DNA of 64,000 nucleotides, taken from positions 46,209,445 through 46,273,444 of the forward strand of contig OX352772.1 of assembly GCA_947095535.1 (NCBI GenBank). The letters run 5' to 3'. Positions 1-11,935 of this stretch are shown here, one piece after another. The stretch comes from Poecilobothrus nobilitatus (Eukaryota; Arthropoda; Insecta; Diptera; Dolichopodidae). The notes under the pieces are model-generated. The model saw only the letters and a program-made list of their open reading frames with translations. It did not search any database and was not told the origin of the DNA. The number at the start of each line of letters is the position of its first letter. Position 1 is the first letter of the stretch. A program made the translations under genes and the position numbers.

Positions 1-1780
1 CCGTCTAGTATCGAAATAATTGTATGAAAATGAATGTGTGCATTATTCGTCAAATATACATCAGTTGCAGGAAATTTAATCCAACTAAACTGAAAGTCAA
101 AAAAAAAAAAAAAAACTGGTGGGTCTAAAACAAAATCTCTGTTCTAGCATAAACATTAAAAATAATTATTAAAATTTTTATAAATTATGAACCAGACGAA
201 ATATTTTAATATTTAGCACTGAAAAGTGCTACTATCAATGTGTTGTAACTAAAGTAGGAACATGTTATTGAAAATGAAGATGTAATATTCCAGTCTTTTA
301 AAAATCAAAGAGAACTTCTAAGTTTTAAGTTTTATACTTAAGCAAAAGTGACAAGATTATTAAACATTAAATAAAATACCAAAATGAATTTGCATAGAAT
401 CTTCAAATCTTAAACAAATGATGAATTAATATTGAAGCGCATTAAAATTTCGCCAGACGAACAAATTTATTAAATTACAAGTTATTTACTATTCTCTGTT
501 CTAAGTAAATATTTTATATTGATTTATTACATAATATGAATTTAATCTAAATATTTAATTAAAATGGTAATTTTAATTTTTTTTTTTGATATTGTTATAT
601 TTAAATAAAAATATAGAGGACACAAATTATTATCCTTATAGAAATCGTATAACAAAAAAAAGATTTAAATAAAAAGTTAAATAGTTTTTATTTTCATTGT
701 TAATTAATGATTTAAAAATTGCAATTCCATTTGTAATGCCTGAAATTGAGTAAATCTAAAAATTCTTTTTAGAAAAAAAAAATTTTATTTTTTAATTTTA
801 GTAATAAATTGAAAATTGGTAAGGAATTTTGGTGCAGGACAAACACCATTGACCCACATCAATGAAACACAAGTCCCATAGGATTTCTGTCTCATTTTAA
901 AGGACTGAAAACCAGATGGGACTTTTGTCCTTTAAATTCAATCAAAACTAACTATTGAATGGATTCCTTTAAATGAATTCCGCAATAGAAAAAATAATAA
1001 GGATTTTTTATTCAATTTTATATGAATCCAAAAATATATATAAGTTTCGGATTAAGAGGAATTTTATTGTTAATTACAAAATTAAAGTTTAGGTCTATAT
1101 GTAAGATCCCGAATCAGAAGGGATTTGAAGTTGATTACAAAATTGGGTTTTTTTTAGGGTTTTGCCAGAATATTTATAAATATCTTTTAACCCTGTTTTT
1201 CCAATTCACCATATAAATATCTTTTAACCCTGTTTTTCCAATTCACCATATAATCGCCCAAAATTCAGAATGTGGCATATTAACATAAATTACATAGGTA
1301 TATATTCTGGAAAAAGTGTATAATCTTGATTTTGTAACCAACTATAAATTTCTTCCTTACAAGGGTGAGTCATATTTGTCTTACAGTGGTGAGTCAAAAG
1401 CCCCAAGAGACTTTGGCTTTTTTAATTAAGAATTCACATATTTTTTTATTAATTTATTGCCTGTTTAATTCACATAAATGCTGTTTAGATTTTGTTTTTA
1501 GAGACCCCAAATATCATAAACAATGTACCATTTTAATAATACTTTAATTAATATTTTCCGATAGCTGACTCACGTTTATGACAGTATAGTGTTTATTTGT
1601 AAAGAAAGTGATGAAGAGGCTATTCCATCTCTTCCTTGTGTGTTGTCTAATACTAAAAAACAAAAAGGAGAATGGAACAAAACAAAAGAGATTAAAGATT
1701 TGCTTAAAAAAATAAAAAATAAAATAATATGTAAAATAAATCTAATTGTAATAAGAAGGCAAAGTTTAATAATATATAAG
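1..1780. other. AT-rich non-coding stretch, no gene recognised
   Basis: Only short open frames without recognisable domains occur here. Two local structures stand out. One is a pair of interleaved inverted repeats at 871-936. The other is a 37-bp unit repeated twice in tandem at 1175-1248. No promoter, RNA gene or conserved protein piece could be supported. Confidence 0.6.
1175..1250. repeat. Two-copy 37-bp tandem repeat
   Basis: The stretch beginning TATAAATATCTTTTAACCC at 1175 is repeated without visible change starting at 1212. The period is 37 bp. It looks like a simple recent slippage or local duplication event in non-coding DNA. Confidence 0.85.
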
Positions 1781-1972
1781 TGGGAACCTTGGTCGCCTAG
1801 TGGGTAAAAGCGCATGAAATATACTATAAACACCAATGATGTGTAGGTTCAAATCCCACACACGAAGTAAGAAAAATTCCCCCTTGCGATATTTACAGCC
1901 ATACAAAAGTAAAGGCTTTAAGTCAAAAGGAAAGGCTTGTCACATTTATGTGGCAAAGGTAAACTAAAAAAA
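1781..1972 (+). repeat. tRNA-derived SINE (family S), diverged copy
   Basis: This copy has a tRNA-like head with a box A-like CGCCTAGTGGG and a box B-like GGTTCAAATCCC, which form a pol III internal promoter layout. The shared family body follows: a TTGCGATATTTACAGCC segment, then CACATTTATGTGGCA and an A-rich tail. The same order of blocks occurs at 5371, 11513, 14166, 39493, 57229, 57508, 57719 and 59298. The body carries an inverted pair (CTTACGAC/GTCGTAAG in better copies). The copy is diverged and presumably inactive. Boundaries are approximate. Confidence 0.8.
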
Positions 1973-2727
1973 AATATATATATTTAAACGTATTTAAAAA
2001 AATTTAATATATTATATTGATATTATTAATAAATTTCTATGAGTACATAATTATTTATTCCTCAACTACTCATTATTGGTCAGATCTTTATTTTCTTTGA
2101 AAAAATTAAATTTTCAAGAGCAAACAATGTAGTTAACAGCATTAAATACGTGCTCCATTAAAATTACGCTGAAGTTTTTCTTTACCTATATTTTGGTATG
2201 TAAAAAATTTAAATTTTTCTACGTTCTACTTATAATGAAACAAAAAAGAAAATTCGACTCATGAATAGAAAATTCATTAGAAGCAAAAAAACACATCCTT
2301 CTGAATTTTTCATATTTTGTTATACTTTGTTATCCTACTGTTTCTTGTTAAACTAATTAATTCTTTTTATGTATTTTAGGATAGTTTTTTATTTAAATAA
2401 TTCAATAGTTATATAGATTATTTATTTGTTTGAATAATATTATATTGGTCAGTGGTTCCCCTTTTTCTTTATTTATAATAGGTAAATGTTTTGTATTTGT
2501 AAACGCCATGTTCATGGGTGTTTAATCAAAAAAAAAAGAAGATTTTTATTTTAAATCAATAAAACTTATTATGTTCTAATGATATAAAAACCACTTAAAT
2601 TTAGTAAATACGAACTATACAAACTTATATCCATCCAAAAAATAGTAATTGAATAGTTCTCTTTAAAAATATCAGGCAATACTGAATAGGGCATATTTTG
2701 AGTAAATCAGACTATAATTGGACTAGT

Positions 2728-3010
2728 ATACAGGGTGTTTCCGACTCGGGTATGACGGGCACCTTGACGGGCATGTCGAGACGAACAAAAAATTGTATTG
2801 GAGGGAGGAGGGTCTTTTCTGGACTCTTTTCGAAATATGAGGGGTTAAAGATGTTTTAGCGACTTTTCATAAAAAACACTATAACTTTTGAACGGCTTGC
2901 TATAGAGAGATAAAATAATAGCTTTAATTTTTGTGCAAATTTTTGGTCAAAATACTTTTAAATGAAAAAACTATGTTTCAAACTCAATTTTATTTTGAAA
3001 CACCCTGTAT
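2728..3010. mobile_element. MITE with 14-bp terminal inverted repeats
   Basis: The element opens with ATACAGGGTGTTTC at 2728-2741 and closes with the exact reverse complement GAAACACCCTGTAT at 2997-3010. It is about 280 bp long and has no coding capacity. The TA at each end fits a Tc1/mariner-type TA target site. A CAGGGTGTTTC terminus is common among arthropod MITEs. The superfamily is inferred only from the ends. Confidence 0.8.
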
Positions 3011-5370
3011 TTGGGGCACTTTTTATAGCATATTTCGAAACAACTTTTCAAGCCATATTATTAGTACCTGATAACTTTTTCTCTATCTCTAAACGTTTTT
3101 GAGATATAAAGAATAGAAAAATATGTATAAAAATTTATATATAAAAATAAATATATTATATTTGTTACCAGAAGTAACAAAAAAATTTGAGAATTTTGGC
3201 ATATAAGTCAAAAATTGATCATTGATTTACGTTAAGTTAAATTGAAATTTATGGTAAATAAATTTTTTTAAATTTAACAATTCACATATCTTTATTAATT
3301 TATTGTTGAGTTGTGTGGTTCACTTTTCCAAAATGGCGTTTCAATGAAATCCTCAGAAAATACAATGAATTTGGTCAATGAAGACTTTGAATACAAACAA
3401 TGACGAAAGTCGCTTAAATTTCGAGCAAAATTAAGGGAGTTTGTTTCCGCGTTATAACAAAATTAATATTTAATGATTTCCTAAAAGTTATATTCAATTA
3501 AGCAGGCAGTCGGTTTTCGTTGTCTTTAATAAGGCGCACTGATCAACATCAATAATTTTATTGTTTACTTTCTTTTATTCTGATGACTACTTAGTTTTCT
3601 TTTTACACCATTATTGTTCAGATCTACAACAGCAACATTCGTGTTCAGTTCTACAACAACAAGCCGCTTTTCTAAAACTGCGACGTCATATCTAAAAAAT
3701 CTTTATTAGAATTTCGAAAACGAATGAAAAGAATATTATTCATTAATTTAAAGTCAAATCTTATGACATTTTATAAAATGTTTCGAATCAAAAAAAAAAA
3801 AAAAACAAAAACATCTTATTAAAATAAAACATTTTAAATAAAAGACCATTAATCACTTCAAAATACAAAACTTAACAAAAGAAAATTTATTTTCAAAATA
3901 AATCAAATGAAAATATAAAATACATAGATTTAAAGAAATAATAGTATAAAGATACAAGTTTAAGTACATATTACTATAATATAGAGAACGATTGAATCTA
4001 TTGAACTAAACTATACAATATTATTTTATTTTGTACTATTTGTTGTTATAAAATAGGAATTTCTCTTTTTGATTTTAATTCAAAGACCTTTAATAAATTT
4101 TAAATTCTATTCAAAATATAGTGTGTCCTACAACAGTTTTATTTTAGATACAAATCGAATCCCAAAAATCATCAAAACAACAACAGAAAGTCTATTAAAA
4201 AAAACTAAAGAAAAGAAAAAAAAGAAAAAAAAATTTTTATTTGTCCAAAGAAAAATAATTTATATTGCCTTAATCCCTTTTTACCATATTATTCATCGGA
4301 AGCATAATATAAATTGTAAATTAAAATTACGTTTTTATTTTTTTTTTTGTCATAGAAGCAAAAGGAACCTCTGTAAAAGAAAAAGACATAATAGACTTGA
4401 GACAAAAGAAAAGGGATAAATAGAAATAAAATGTGTGGGTAAAGTATTTCTTTTTTTTATTGCTTCCATTCCAAGGATATCAGAAAAAAGTTTTCCTTTA
4501 TTTTTTTCTCCTGAAAAACCATAGTGTGACTGTTAGGTTATTTTATTATTAAGGCTTTTCAGTTCAATAATTTTTAGGATTGTATAATCCTATAATCTTA
4601 TTTATGTTATAAAACTATTATGAAACATTAAAATAAAATTTTTAGAGAAAACTTAATATGTTTAAAAACTTTATATTACATAATAAACAAATGTCTTTTA
4701 TATTTTTATCTAAAGATATTTTTCTGGAACATTCGTATTTTTAATACAATAAATAGCTGTATTAATGTTCAATTATACTAAAGGTATGGTGGATTTGGTG
4801 ACCGAGTATTAAAGAATATGTATAGCTGTTATCTGCAGGTGCTTATATTTAAATCTTTCATAGATAATTAAATTTTTTTTTGTATTGTAAATTCCACTTC
4901 CTGTCCCGATACAGTGAAAATACTTGATTTTCTGACTATATTTCTGACACTTTAATTTTTTCAGATCAAATTTATTTTGTCAGTATTAATTTTATCAATT
5001 TTATATAGAATATGTCATTTACAGACTTGTAAAATGTGAAATACTTTTAATTTTAATTTAGTGCAAAATACGATCACCTAGTATGGTTATTATAACACTA
5101 AATTTTTGACAGGTAATCTGGTATGAACTACGAATTGTGATATAGTGCGGAAACACTTGATACTATTCAGAGTTTTCTAATAAAAACAAATGTTTAGCGA
5201 GAAGTCCGATAGGTTCGAAAACATTCTTAGTAATCAAGTATTCAAACTATAATGGTCTTAGTGGTCAATAGTTTATTAATATTTTATTTTCCTATGTGAC
5301 GTCTTGTAATGTTAGATAATGTAAATAAATATATAAATAGTTAACCAAAGGTAATTTTAACTCCGAATTA
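3011..5370. other. Non-coding, no gene recognised
   Basis: This region is AT-rich with homopolymer runs, for example A-runs near 3790 and 4210. An open frame of 116 codons at 4069-4419 is lysine- and phenylalanine-rich because of A and T runs. It shows no domain, so it is not called as a gene. No RNA gene was recognised. Confidence 0.5.
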
Positions 5371-5565
5371 GGGAGCGTCGGTAGCCTAGTGGGTAAGAAA
5401 GAATGTATAAAATACGCTGTAAACACCGAGGGAGTGTGTATTCGGATCCCACACACGTCGTAAGAGTTATTCCTCCTTACGACATTTACAGTCAAGCCTG
5501 AAAAGGAAATACTGAGAAGGTACATTTATGTAACAGGAGAATATACTAATAAGAAAAAAAAAAGA
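5371..5565 (+). repeat. tRNA-derived SINE (family S), near full length
   Basis: This is one of the clearer family S copies. GGGAGCGTCGGTAGCCTAGT forms the tRNA-like 5' end with box A (TAGCCTAGTGG). A box B relative (GTATTCGGATCCC) lies at about 5437-5449. The body has CGTCGTAAG and CTTACGAC, which can pair, then TTTACAGTCA, ACATTTATGTAACA and an A-rich tail. The short open frame on the opposite strand is a by-product of the element. Confidence 0.85.
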
Positions 5566-5639
5566 AAAACTCTGAATCATATAAACCTTGCTTCATAACA
5601 TGAGACAGGAGAATTTATTAATGTATGTAAATTTTTTGA

Positions 5640-6115
5640 AATTTTTGGCTGGGGTGCAGCTTAAAGATTACAATTTTTAGCATATTTTCCGAAGATGTTT
5701 TTAAAAAATTGCTTATAAGTTTCATTTCGTCTGTTTACAAAATTTCTACACGATTCAAGATAGAGCAACAAAATTTTAGTCATTGATAGGTTAGATATGG
5801 ATTAATCTATACCATAACAAATCTATTTTTGTTGTTGTTGAATAACTTTTTTATATTATAGCCCCCAGTCATTACGGAGCTGCAAGCTGTGAAAGCTGGA
5901 ATAATCCCTATTTTCAAATGTGTATATCTGAGGTTCTGCTTAACAGTTTTTAAATGTATATGTATTATTCAATTTTTTGCCATTCAGTATTTAAATTTAT
6001 ATGAAGACAAAATTTCGCAAGAGAAGAAAAGTCTCTTAATTTTTCACAAATTTTTCTTACATGTAAAATTTTCTAAGAAAATTTTAGCTTAGCTCGATTT
6101 CAGACCTTCCTGCAA
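5640..6115 (+). repeat. Fragment of dispersed repeat family R3
   Basis: Blocks shared with the better copy at 6395-7670 include AGCATATTTTCCGAAGATG, TTACAAAATTTCTACACG, GCCCCCAGTCATTACGGAGC and the CTGAGGTTCTGCTTAACAG segment. The order matches the fuller copies but the fragment is shorter and diverged. It has no coding function that I can see. Confidence 0.6.
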
Positions 6116-6394
6116 AGTATATATTTTAAAATGCTTCTAATATTTTACTTTAAAAAGATATTTTTTATTTTTCAAAACAATACTTTTTAATTTGGTATTT
6201 TTTTTTTGCTTTTGTGATGCCCTTTTACAATATCCCTAATGGAATAATCTCAATAATTCACAATTATACAATTTTCTTCCTAATTTCACAGATATAATAA
6301 TACAATAAGTATTATATAAATATAACATAATTATATTGGTGTACACATATTTCTTCTTCTTCATATATTAGAATTCGTTCAGACATGATTAATT

Positions 6395-7850
6395 TTCTTT
6401 TCTTAGCACATTTCCAAAAAAGTTTTGAAAAAATGTGCTATTAGTTTCACTGTGTCCGTCCGTCCGTCCGTACATTTGTTTACAAAACTTCTACACCGTT
6501 AAAGATAGAGGAAACAAATTTTAACCATCTCACAAAAAAATTAATTTCGTGGAACAACTTTAACATGTAGTCATTCATCCATTACAGCCCCTCAAACTTT
6601 GAAAAGTCCTGTTTTAAAATGCGCATATCTCATGTTTTCCTTAACAATTTTTCAATATGAAAACGTCATTCGACAGGTAATTTTCTTACCTATATAAATT
6701 AATATCAAAATCATACATATTTTTTTAAATTTAGTATTTAAATTTACCGTTATGTGAACACCAAATTTTGCATAATTTTTCTACCCTTTTAACTCTGGAA
6801 CTCCTTTAGATAGAGACTTGAAATTTTGAGAGTAGAAAGAATATTCAAAATTAGTATAAGTTTTCTCAGAAATTTTTTTTGAACCACCACCTGTTTATGA
6901 GCCATTAGGGTTCAAAAATTGAAAATTTGCTATTTTTAAACACTTGTAACTTAGGCACATGTACACATTTTACTTCGACAAGATATAAAAATTAAAGCTC
7001 CAGTAATATATTTTTACTTGTGAACGGTTTCCTTTAATTGTATTGGATTCTAAAGTTACAGTCCCTCAAAATTACTAAAAAGCTCCATTTTCAGATCTAT
7101 ATATATCTCAGATTCTGCTTAATAGTTTCACAATCTAAAACCGCAAGACCGAACATTGTGGTCTCTATAAAACAATATCAAAATTATGCAATATTTCGTA
7201 ATTTACTATTTAAATGTACCGTTATGAGAAAACAACATTTTGCACGAAAATTTTTTTTTCATATCTCCGGCACGCCTTCAGATAGGAACCTGAAATTTTG
7301 AGATAAGAAAGAACTTTTAGAATTAGTTTAAGTTTCTTTATAAAAAATGTTTTGTACCACCCATGTTTAAGAGCTATTAGCGTTCAAAAATTCAAAAATT
7401 TGCTATTTTTAGGCAGCTTTTCTTTGGCAAGATATAAACATTAAAGCTCCAGTAATATATTTTTACGTGTCTTAGCGTTTTTTTTTAGTTATATAGGCTT
7501 CCGAACTTACAACTCCTCAAAATGCCAGAAAAGTCTATTTTCACATTTTTGCTTATTACATGAAATTTTAAAATTTTTGTGCGAGTCGTAATTCTAAACA
7601 GTTTGTATTGTCTTTTAGAAATGTACGCTTTTAAAAACCGTTGGTTTACATTCTACCTTGTTTACTTTTGGAATTCAAAATACGTCCTTGTTCTAATGTT
7701 TATATTAAATTCTTTTCATATTGTTACTATCCTAAAGCAAATTTATTTTTATTTCAACTAATAAAATATATGCAAAAATGTAATATTTCAGTATTAATGG
7801 ACATGAAGACGAATGATTTTAACGCATGTATTTTGTTCTCATAATTATTA
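6395..7850 (+). repeat. Dispersed repeat family R3, long copy
   Basis: This is the longest uninterrupted copy of a family seen many times in the window. It starts near TTAGCACATTTCC and passes a CCGTCCGTCCGTCCGTAC run at about 6454-6472. It then carries ACTTCTACACCGTTAAAGAT, ATCCATTACAGCCCCTCAAA and ACCGTTATGTGAA. A second partial round of the same blocks follows (ACCGTTATGAGAA near 7219). It ends near GTACGCTTTTAAAAACCG at about 7624-7641. Similar text occurs at 15.2-17.2, 32.1-32.9, 40.6-41.3 and 46.2-46.7 kb (+) and at 30.2-30.5, 36.8-37.3 and 52.3-53.1 kb (-). The body shares phrases with R1, so the two are probably related non-autonomous elements. No long ORF is present. Confidence 0.7.
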
Positions 7851-8350
7851 TTATAGATGAAAATAAAATTTATAGTTATAAAAATGTCTAAAACATATGA
7901 ATTAATTGAAATTCATGAATATGCATTTTATATGTCGTAAAATGTTTCTTTATATTAAACAAAGCCTGGTCTGGTCTAAAGTTGGAAGGGGTTAAATGGA
8001 AAGATTTAAAGGTGCCACAACTTAAATTTAATCTTAAGATTTAAAATGAATCTAACAAATATATTATGAAAATTAAGGTTCTTTAAATCTATAAATCACC
8101 TAATTTTTTATAAAAATATCAGCAATACAGCTGCAAAATAAATTTGTTTTAATTATTGGTTATGATCTTATGTAATAGTTTCGATAATATGAAGGGTAAT
8201 AAAAATCTGACTTCTATTATAAAGGTTAGATGCATATGTATTATAATTAGGTTAAAAAATATCCTCTCTAAGACTTAATATTCAATATAATATAATATAA
8301 AACAATAAAATGATATAATTAAAGAAATGGTTAATTTTATAATCATATTT
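7851..8350. other. Non-coding, no feature recognised
   Basis: This is plain AT-rich sequence with only short frames. Nothing beyond simple TATAA-rich stretches (near 8285) could be identified. Confidence 0.5.
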
Positions 8351-8399
8351 AATTATCTACCTTTCTCTCTTTGCTTCCTCGTGCTCTAGTCCCTTTGCT

Positions 8400-9170
8400 G
8401 AGGATTATTCTATTTTGCTAAAAAAAATACCAAGCAAAATAATCCGCCTGATTGAATACATGTACGACAAATATAACAATGCGGAAACAAGAGTTCTACA
8501 CAACGGCAAATTAAGCGAACCACTAATAATGAAGATATGAGTAAAACAAGGTTGCTCGGTGTCGCCAATACTGTTTAATTCCGTACTTGACGACGTAATG
8601 GTAGAAGCATCTTCAGCCCCAAAAGAAATAAAATGGAGCATAACCAGTCGCATGGAAGATTTAGAGTATGCTATCTGGGTATTATAATTACTACAAATAG
8701 AGGGGCATATTAAAACATAGAAAATAGACTAAAACAGTCAAGAATGGCATTTAGCAGATTGTTGTCTGTATGGAGATCCTCACATCTAAATAGAGACACC
8801 AAAATAAAAAATTTCAATATCTGTGTGAAATCACTCCCACTATATGGGAGCGAGAATTGGTTCGTAAAGCTGTTAACCACCAACAAGCAGCAGACATTCG
8901 TGATGTCTACAAATGATAAATGTCTAAGAATCATAGTTAAGATCTTCTGGCCTAGGCGAATTTCTAACACAGAGCTGTGGTCTCTCACGAAACAAGAACC
9001 AATAGCACTTCAAATAAAAAGGAAGAAATGATAATGGATGAGACACACACTCAGAAAGGCACCAAACACTATAGCTTGCCAAGCATTAGAGTGGAACCCA
9101 CAGGGCAAAAAAAATAGGTAGACCACGCATGACACAGAGAAGAACAATATCGAAAGAAATAAAATTCTTA
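8400..9170 (+). pseudogene. Decayed LINE reverse transcriptase fragment
   Basis: Around 8420-8650 the reading frame gives RT-like text: MYDKYNNAETRVLHNGKLSE, a stop, then VKQGCSVSPILFN. This matches the family pattern hNG..S..F.h..GV.QGC.LSP.LF of non-LTR reverse transcriptases. After a frame change, 8744-9030 encodes FSRLLSVWRSSHLNRDTKIK and then SLPLYGSENW and RIIVKIFWP. Beyond the stop, RHTLRKAP and ALEWNPQGK follow, typical of the region downstream of the RT catalytic core in insect LINEs. The YADD-box segment between the two parts is missing. Stops and frameshifts show that the copy is dead. The clade is not certain. Confidence 0.85.
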
Positions 9171-11246
9171 CATTATTAAGGAGCTTAAATTTTGTTGGTC
9201 TCCATTATATATTAAAATAAAATCATCACTCAAAAATGCAGATGATTTGTTTTCAAAAATCCGATAATATGTGAAATATCGTATTTTGTCTATTACATTA
9301 GACGTTATTACCTTTTTAATTGTATAAATTTTTTTTGTATTTATGTTTCTTTTATAAATAAATTTAAATATATAAAATTAATATTATTCTAATTTATTCT
9401 TCTTGAAGTTGTTTACAATACTATTGTCGTTGCATATTTTAAAAGAAACCGCAGTATTGCAGAAAGCAGAAAATTTTTCCCAATAAACATTTTTACACGA
9501 TGCGTTCTAATGTAATGCCAAATTCTCAGGGGCAGACATTTAAACGTTAATAGAACAGATGATATTGTGGTAATTCAGCTGTATTAATAACTTCCCAATG
9601 CAATATCTCCCCAAGGAAAAATGAAATAATATCCGAAAAATTTGCATATGAGAAATAACTCTTCAAAATACTGAAATAATTCACGAAATTTTGGAAAACT
9701 GGCCAAAACGAAATGCTTTATAGCATGTACATTCAAATAATAATCTTTAACGACCTGGTTTCACTATTGCCAAGCACTCAAACGGAAACAAGTTGGTAAT
9801 GTAAACATAATATCCTTGCTTATATTTAAGTACAAAGGAAGCTAGTACAATATTTCGCAAATTAATCCCACTTCCTTTGCTTCCAACTGACTACATAAAA
9901 TGTTCATTTAATGAGTTAAATTTTAAAACTGAAGCTTTTGATAACCAAAAAACTTTTGAGCACGCTAGTGCATTTTTTTTGAGGAAATTATTCATATATT
10001 GGAGAATTATTTAATTTTTATTTTAGGAAATTATTTCATAATCAAATAAATCCCCAATATTTGAGGTTTCATTTCTATTTTAGGTAGTTATTTTATATAC
10101 TTGTTACATCCGATAATCAAGTAGTTAAAGTTTTTTACAAAAACATTATGTCATTCGAAGAAACGGTTTACAATTTCTTAATCTATAACGGGACGTCAAT
10201 CCATCACATCACATTTTATCTTAAAAGTTTTGTTCTGTTTTGTTTTGTTCTGGCTAGAATCACAGTAATTCCATAATTTTATGTTAAATAAAAACAAACA
10301 CCAAAATACTATATCTTTACCTTTTCAAATGAAAACAAAAAATAAAATCTTTAGTTTTTCTCTGATGGTTACTTCAAATTTAAATGTGTTTTTTATCATT
10401 TTCGTCAATAGTTTTTTTTTGTTTTGCAAGATTCTTTACTTCTTTAAGGATTCAAAATACTTTTTAATAAATAAATTTAATAAGAAATTCAGTAAATTAT
10501 CATTAAGTTCAGCATATTAGACTTTTAATTCATTGAACATATTAAATTCTTTCATATCTTACCAAAAAAATCCGTATAAGGACGATTTCTAGATAGATGT
10601 TCAAATTAAAATATTCTTTTCATAATTAACAATAATAACCCAATATTCGCCCAACTTAAAAACAAAATGTACTAAATTAAAAAATCCCTAAAACCAATCA
10701 AAATTACACTTACGTACATGTATATGTGTTTTTACTTTAATTTATTATGGGTTGGTGTTAAGTTCCAAATGATTTATGGTTCGTCTATTACCATTCAAAT
10801 ATAAAAGAAAAAATTAATTGGAAATTATTTCATGTGTGAAAATATTAATAAACGCTGACTCTTCATTATATTGTACAATATGTATATATATAGTATATAT
10901 TATATCTAAATATCTGTATATATATATGTATTTAATTGTTGGTTCTTAAGTAGAAAAGCTTTTTTTATAACTACATACTAAGTATATGTTATTTTAATGT
11001 TATTTAAATGCATGCAACCTCATATAGAAAATGTTTTACTTTTATACCTAGCAATTATAACACTTTTATTTTTTTTTTTTTGGTTTTTTTTTAATTGTTG
11101 TTTGTATGTGGGTGTCTAGTAAATTTTCTTTTTTTTCGATATTTTGATTTAACCGTCTGAATATTTTTCATTTAAACCATTTCATTTAAACTAAAATAAA
11201 TATTTCAACCCACATATGTATATATTATATAGGGGTTGGCTACGAG
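9171..11246. other. Non-coding, no gene recognised
   Basis: No supported coding sequence is present. A 79-codon frame at 10281-10520 is composition-driven (lysine, phenylalanine, asparagine) and lacks motifs. TATATA-rich simple sequence occurs around 10880-10930. Confidence 0.5.
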
Positions 11247-11390
11247 ATCCCAAATATAAAATCCCAAATATAAAATCCCAAATACAAAATCCCAAATATA
11301 AAATCCCAAATACAAAATCCCAAAATACCAAAATCCTAAAATTCAAAATCCCAAAATTTCAAAATCCCAAATACCAAAATCCCAAACCAC
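11247..11390 (+). repeat. Minisatellite, about 14-bp unit ATCCCAAATAtAAA
   Basis: The unit ATCCCAAATATAAA is repeated with small changes (ATCCCAAATACAAA, then ATCCCAAAATACCAAA) about ten times. The array follows GGGGTTGGCTACGAG. A related degenerate array starts at 11784 after ACGGGTTGGGTACGA, so the two arrays flank the SINE between them. Confidence 0.85.
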
Positions 11391-11512
11391 TTTCGTTATC
11401 ATGATTCGTTTTGAATTTTTTTATTTCAGATGTGGGTCGAATTAATGAAAAAAAAATATTGATTGCAAAAATTTAGAAAAAAAATTTCAACAAAAAAGAT
11501 TCAACATTTTGT

Positions 11513-11706
11513 TTATTTTTTTCTTTTTTGCATTTCTCTGCCACATAAATGTGGACAGGAAATTACACAGCCTTTCCTGTTCAGACGTGGCTGTAAATAT
11601 CGTAAGGGGGAAAAACTCTTACGACGTGTTTGGGATTCGAACCGACATTCCCTCGGTGTTTACAGCGTATTTTATATGCTCTTACCCACTACGCAACCGA
11701 AGCCCC
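11513..11706 (-). repeat. tRNA-derived SINE (family S), minus strand
   Basis: Read on the minus strand, this copy has a head near 11706 with the box A region, then GGTTCGAATCCC-type box B (the plus strand shows GGGATTCGAACC at 11630). The body CGTCGTAAGAG, the TTTACAGCC block and a TGTGGCAGAGAAA end are followed by an A-rich tail. It is a good reference copy together with 5371. The overlapping short frames on both strands are not genes. Confidence 0.85.
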
Positions 11707-11783
11707 TATTCAACATTTTACTCAAGATTTCAACGTTCTTAATTTTTTAAATTTTCTTTTGTATACTGGTTTTTAGTATTCGA

Positions 11784-11935
11784 GACGGGTTGGGTACGAA
11801 ATTTCAAAAAAAAAAATACCATTTATATAATTCCAAAAAAAAAAATTCCAGAAAAAAATTTAAAAAAAAAAGATTCCAAAAAAAAAATTCCACAAAAAAA
11901 TTTGGGCATTTGGGATTTGTTTTGGGGATTTCGTG
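11784..11935 (+). repeat. Degenerate minisatellite related to the array at 11247
   Basis: After GGGTTGGGTACGAAATTTC come A-runs separated by ATTCC-like blocks. The array ends in TTTGGGCATTTGGGATTTG. The opening resembles that of the array at 11247, which suggests that one minisatellite was split by the SINE insertion and then decayed. Confidence 0.5.

Noticed and set aside
4069..4419. 116-codon open frame
   Set aside because: It is lysine/phenylalanine-rich because of A and T runs (KKTKEKKKKKKK), with no domain and no support from context.
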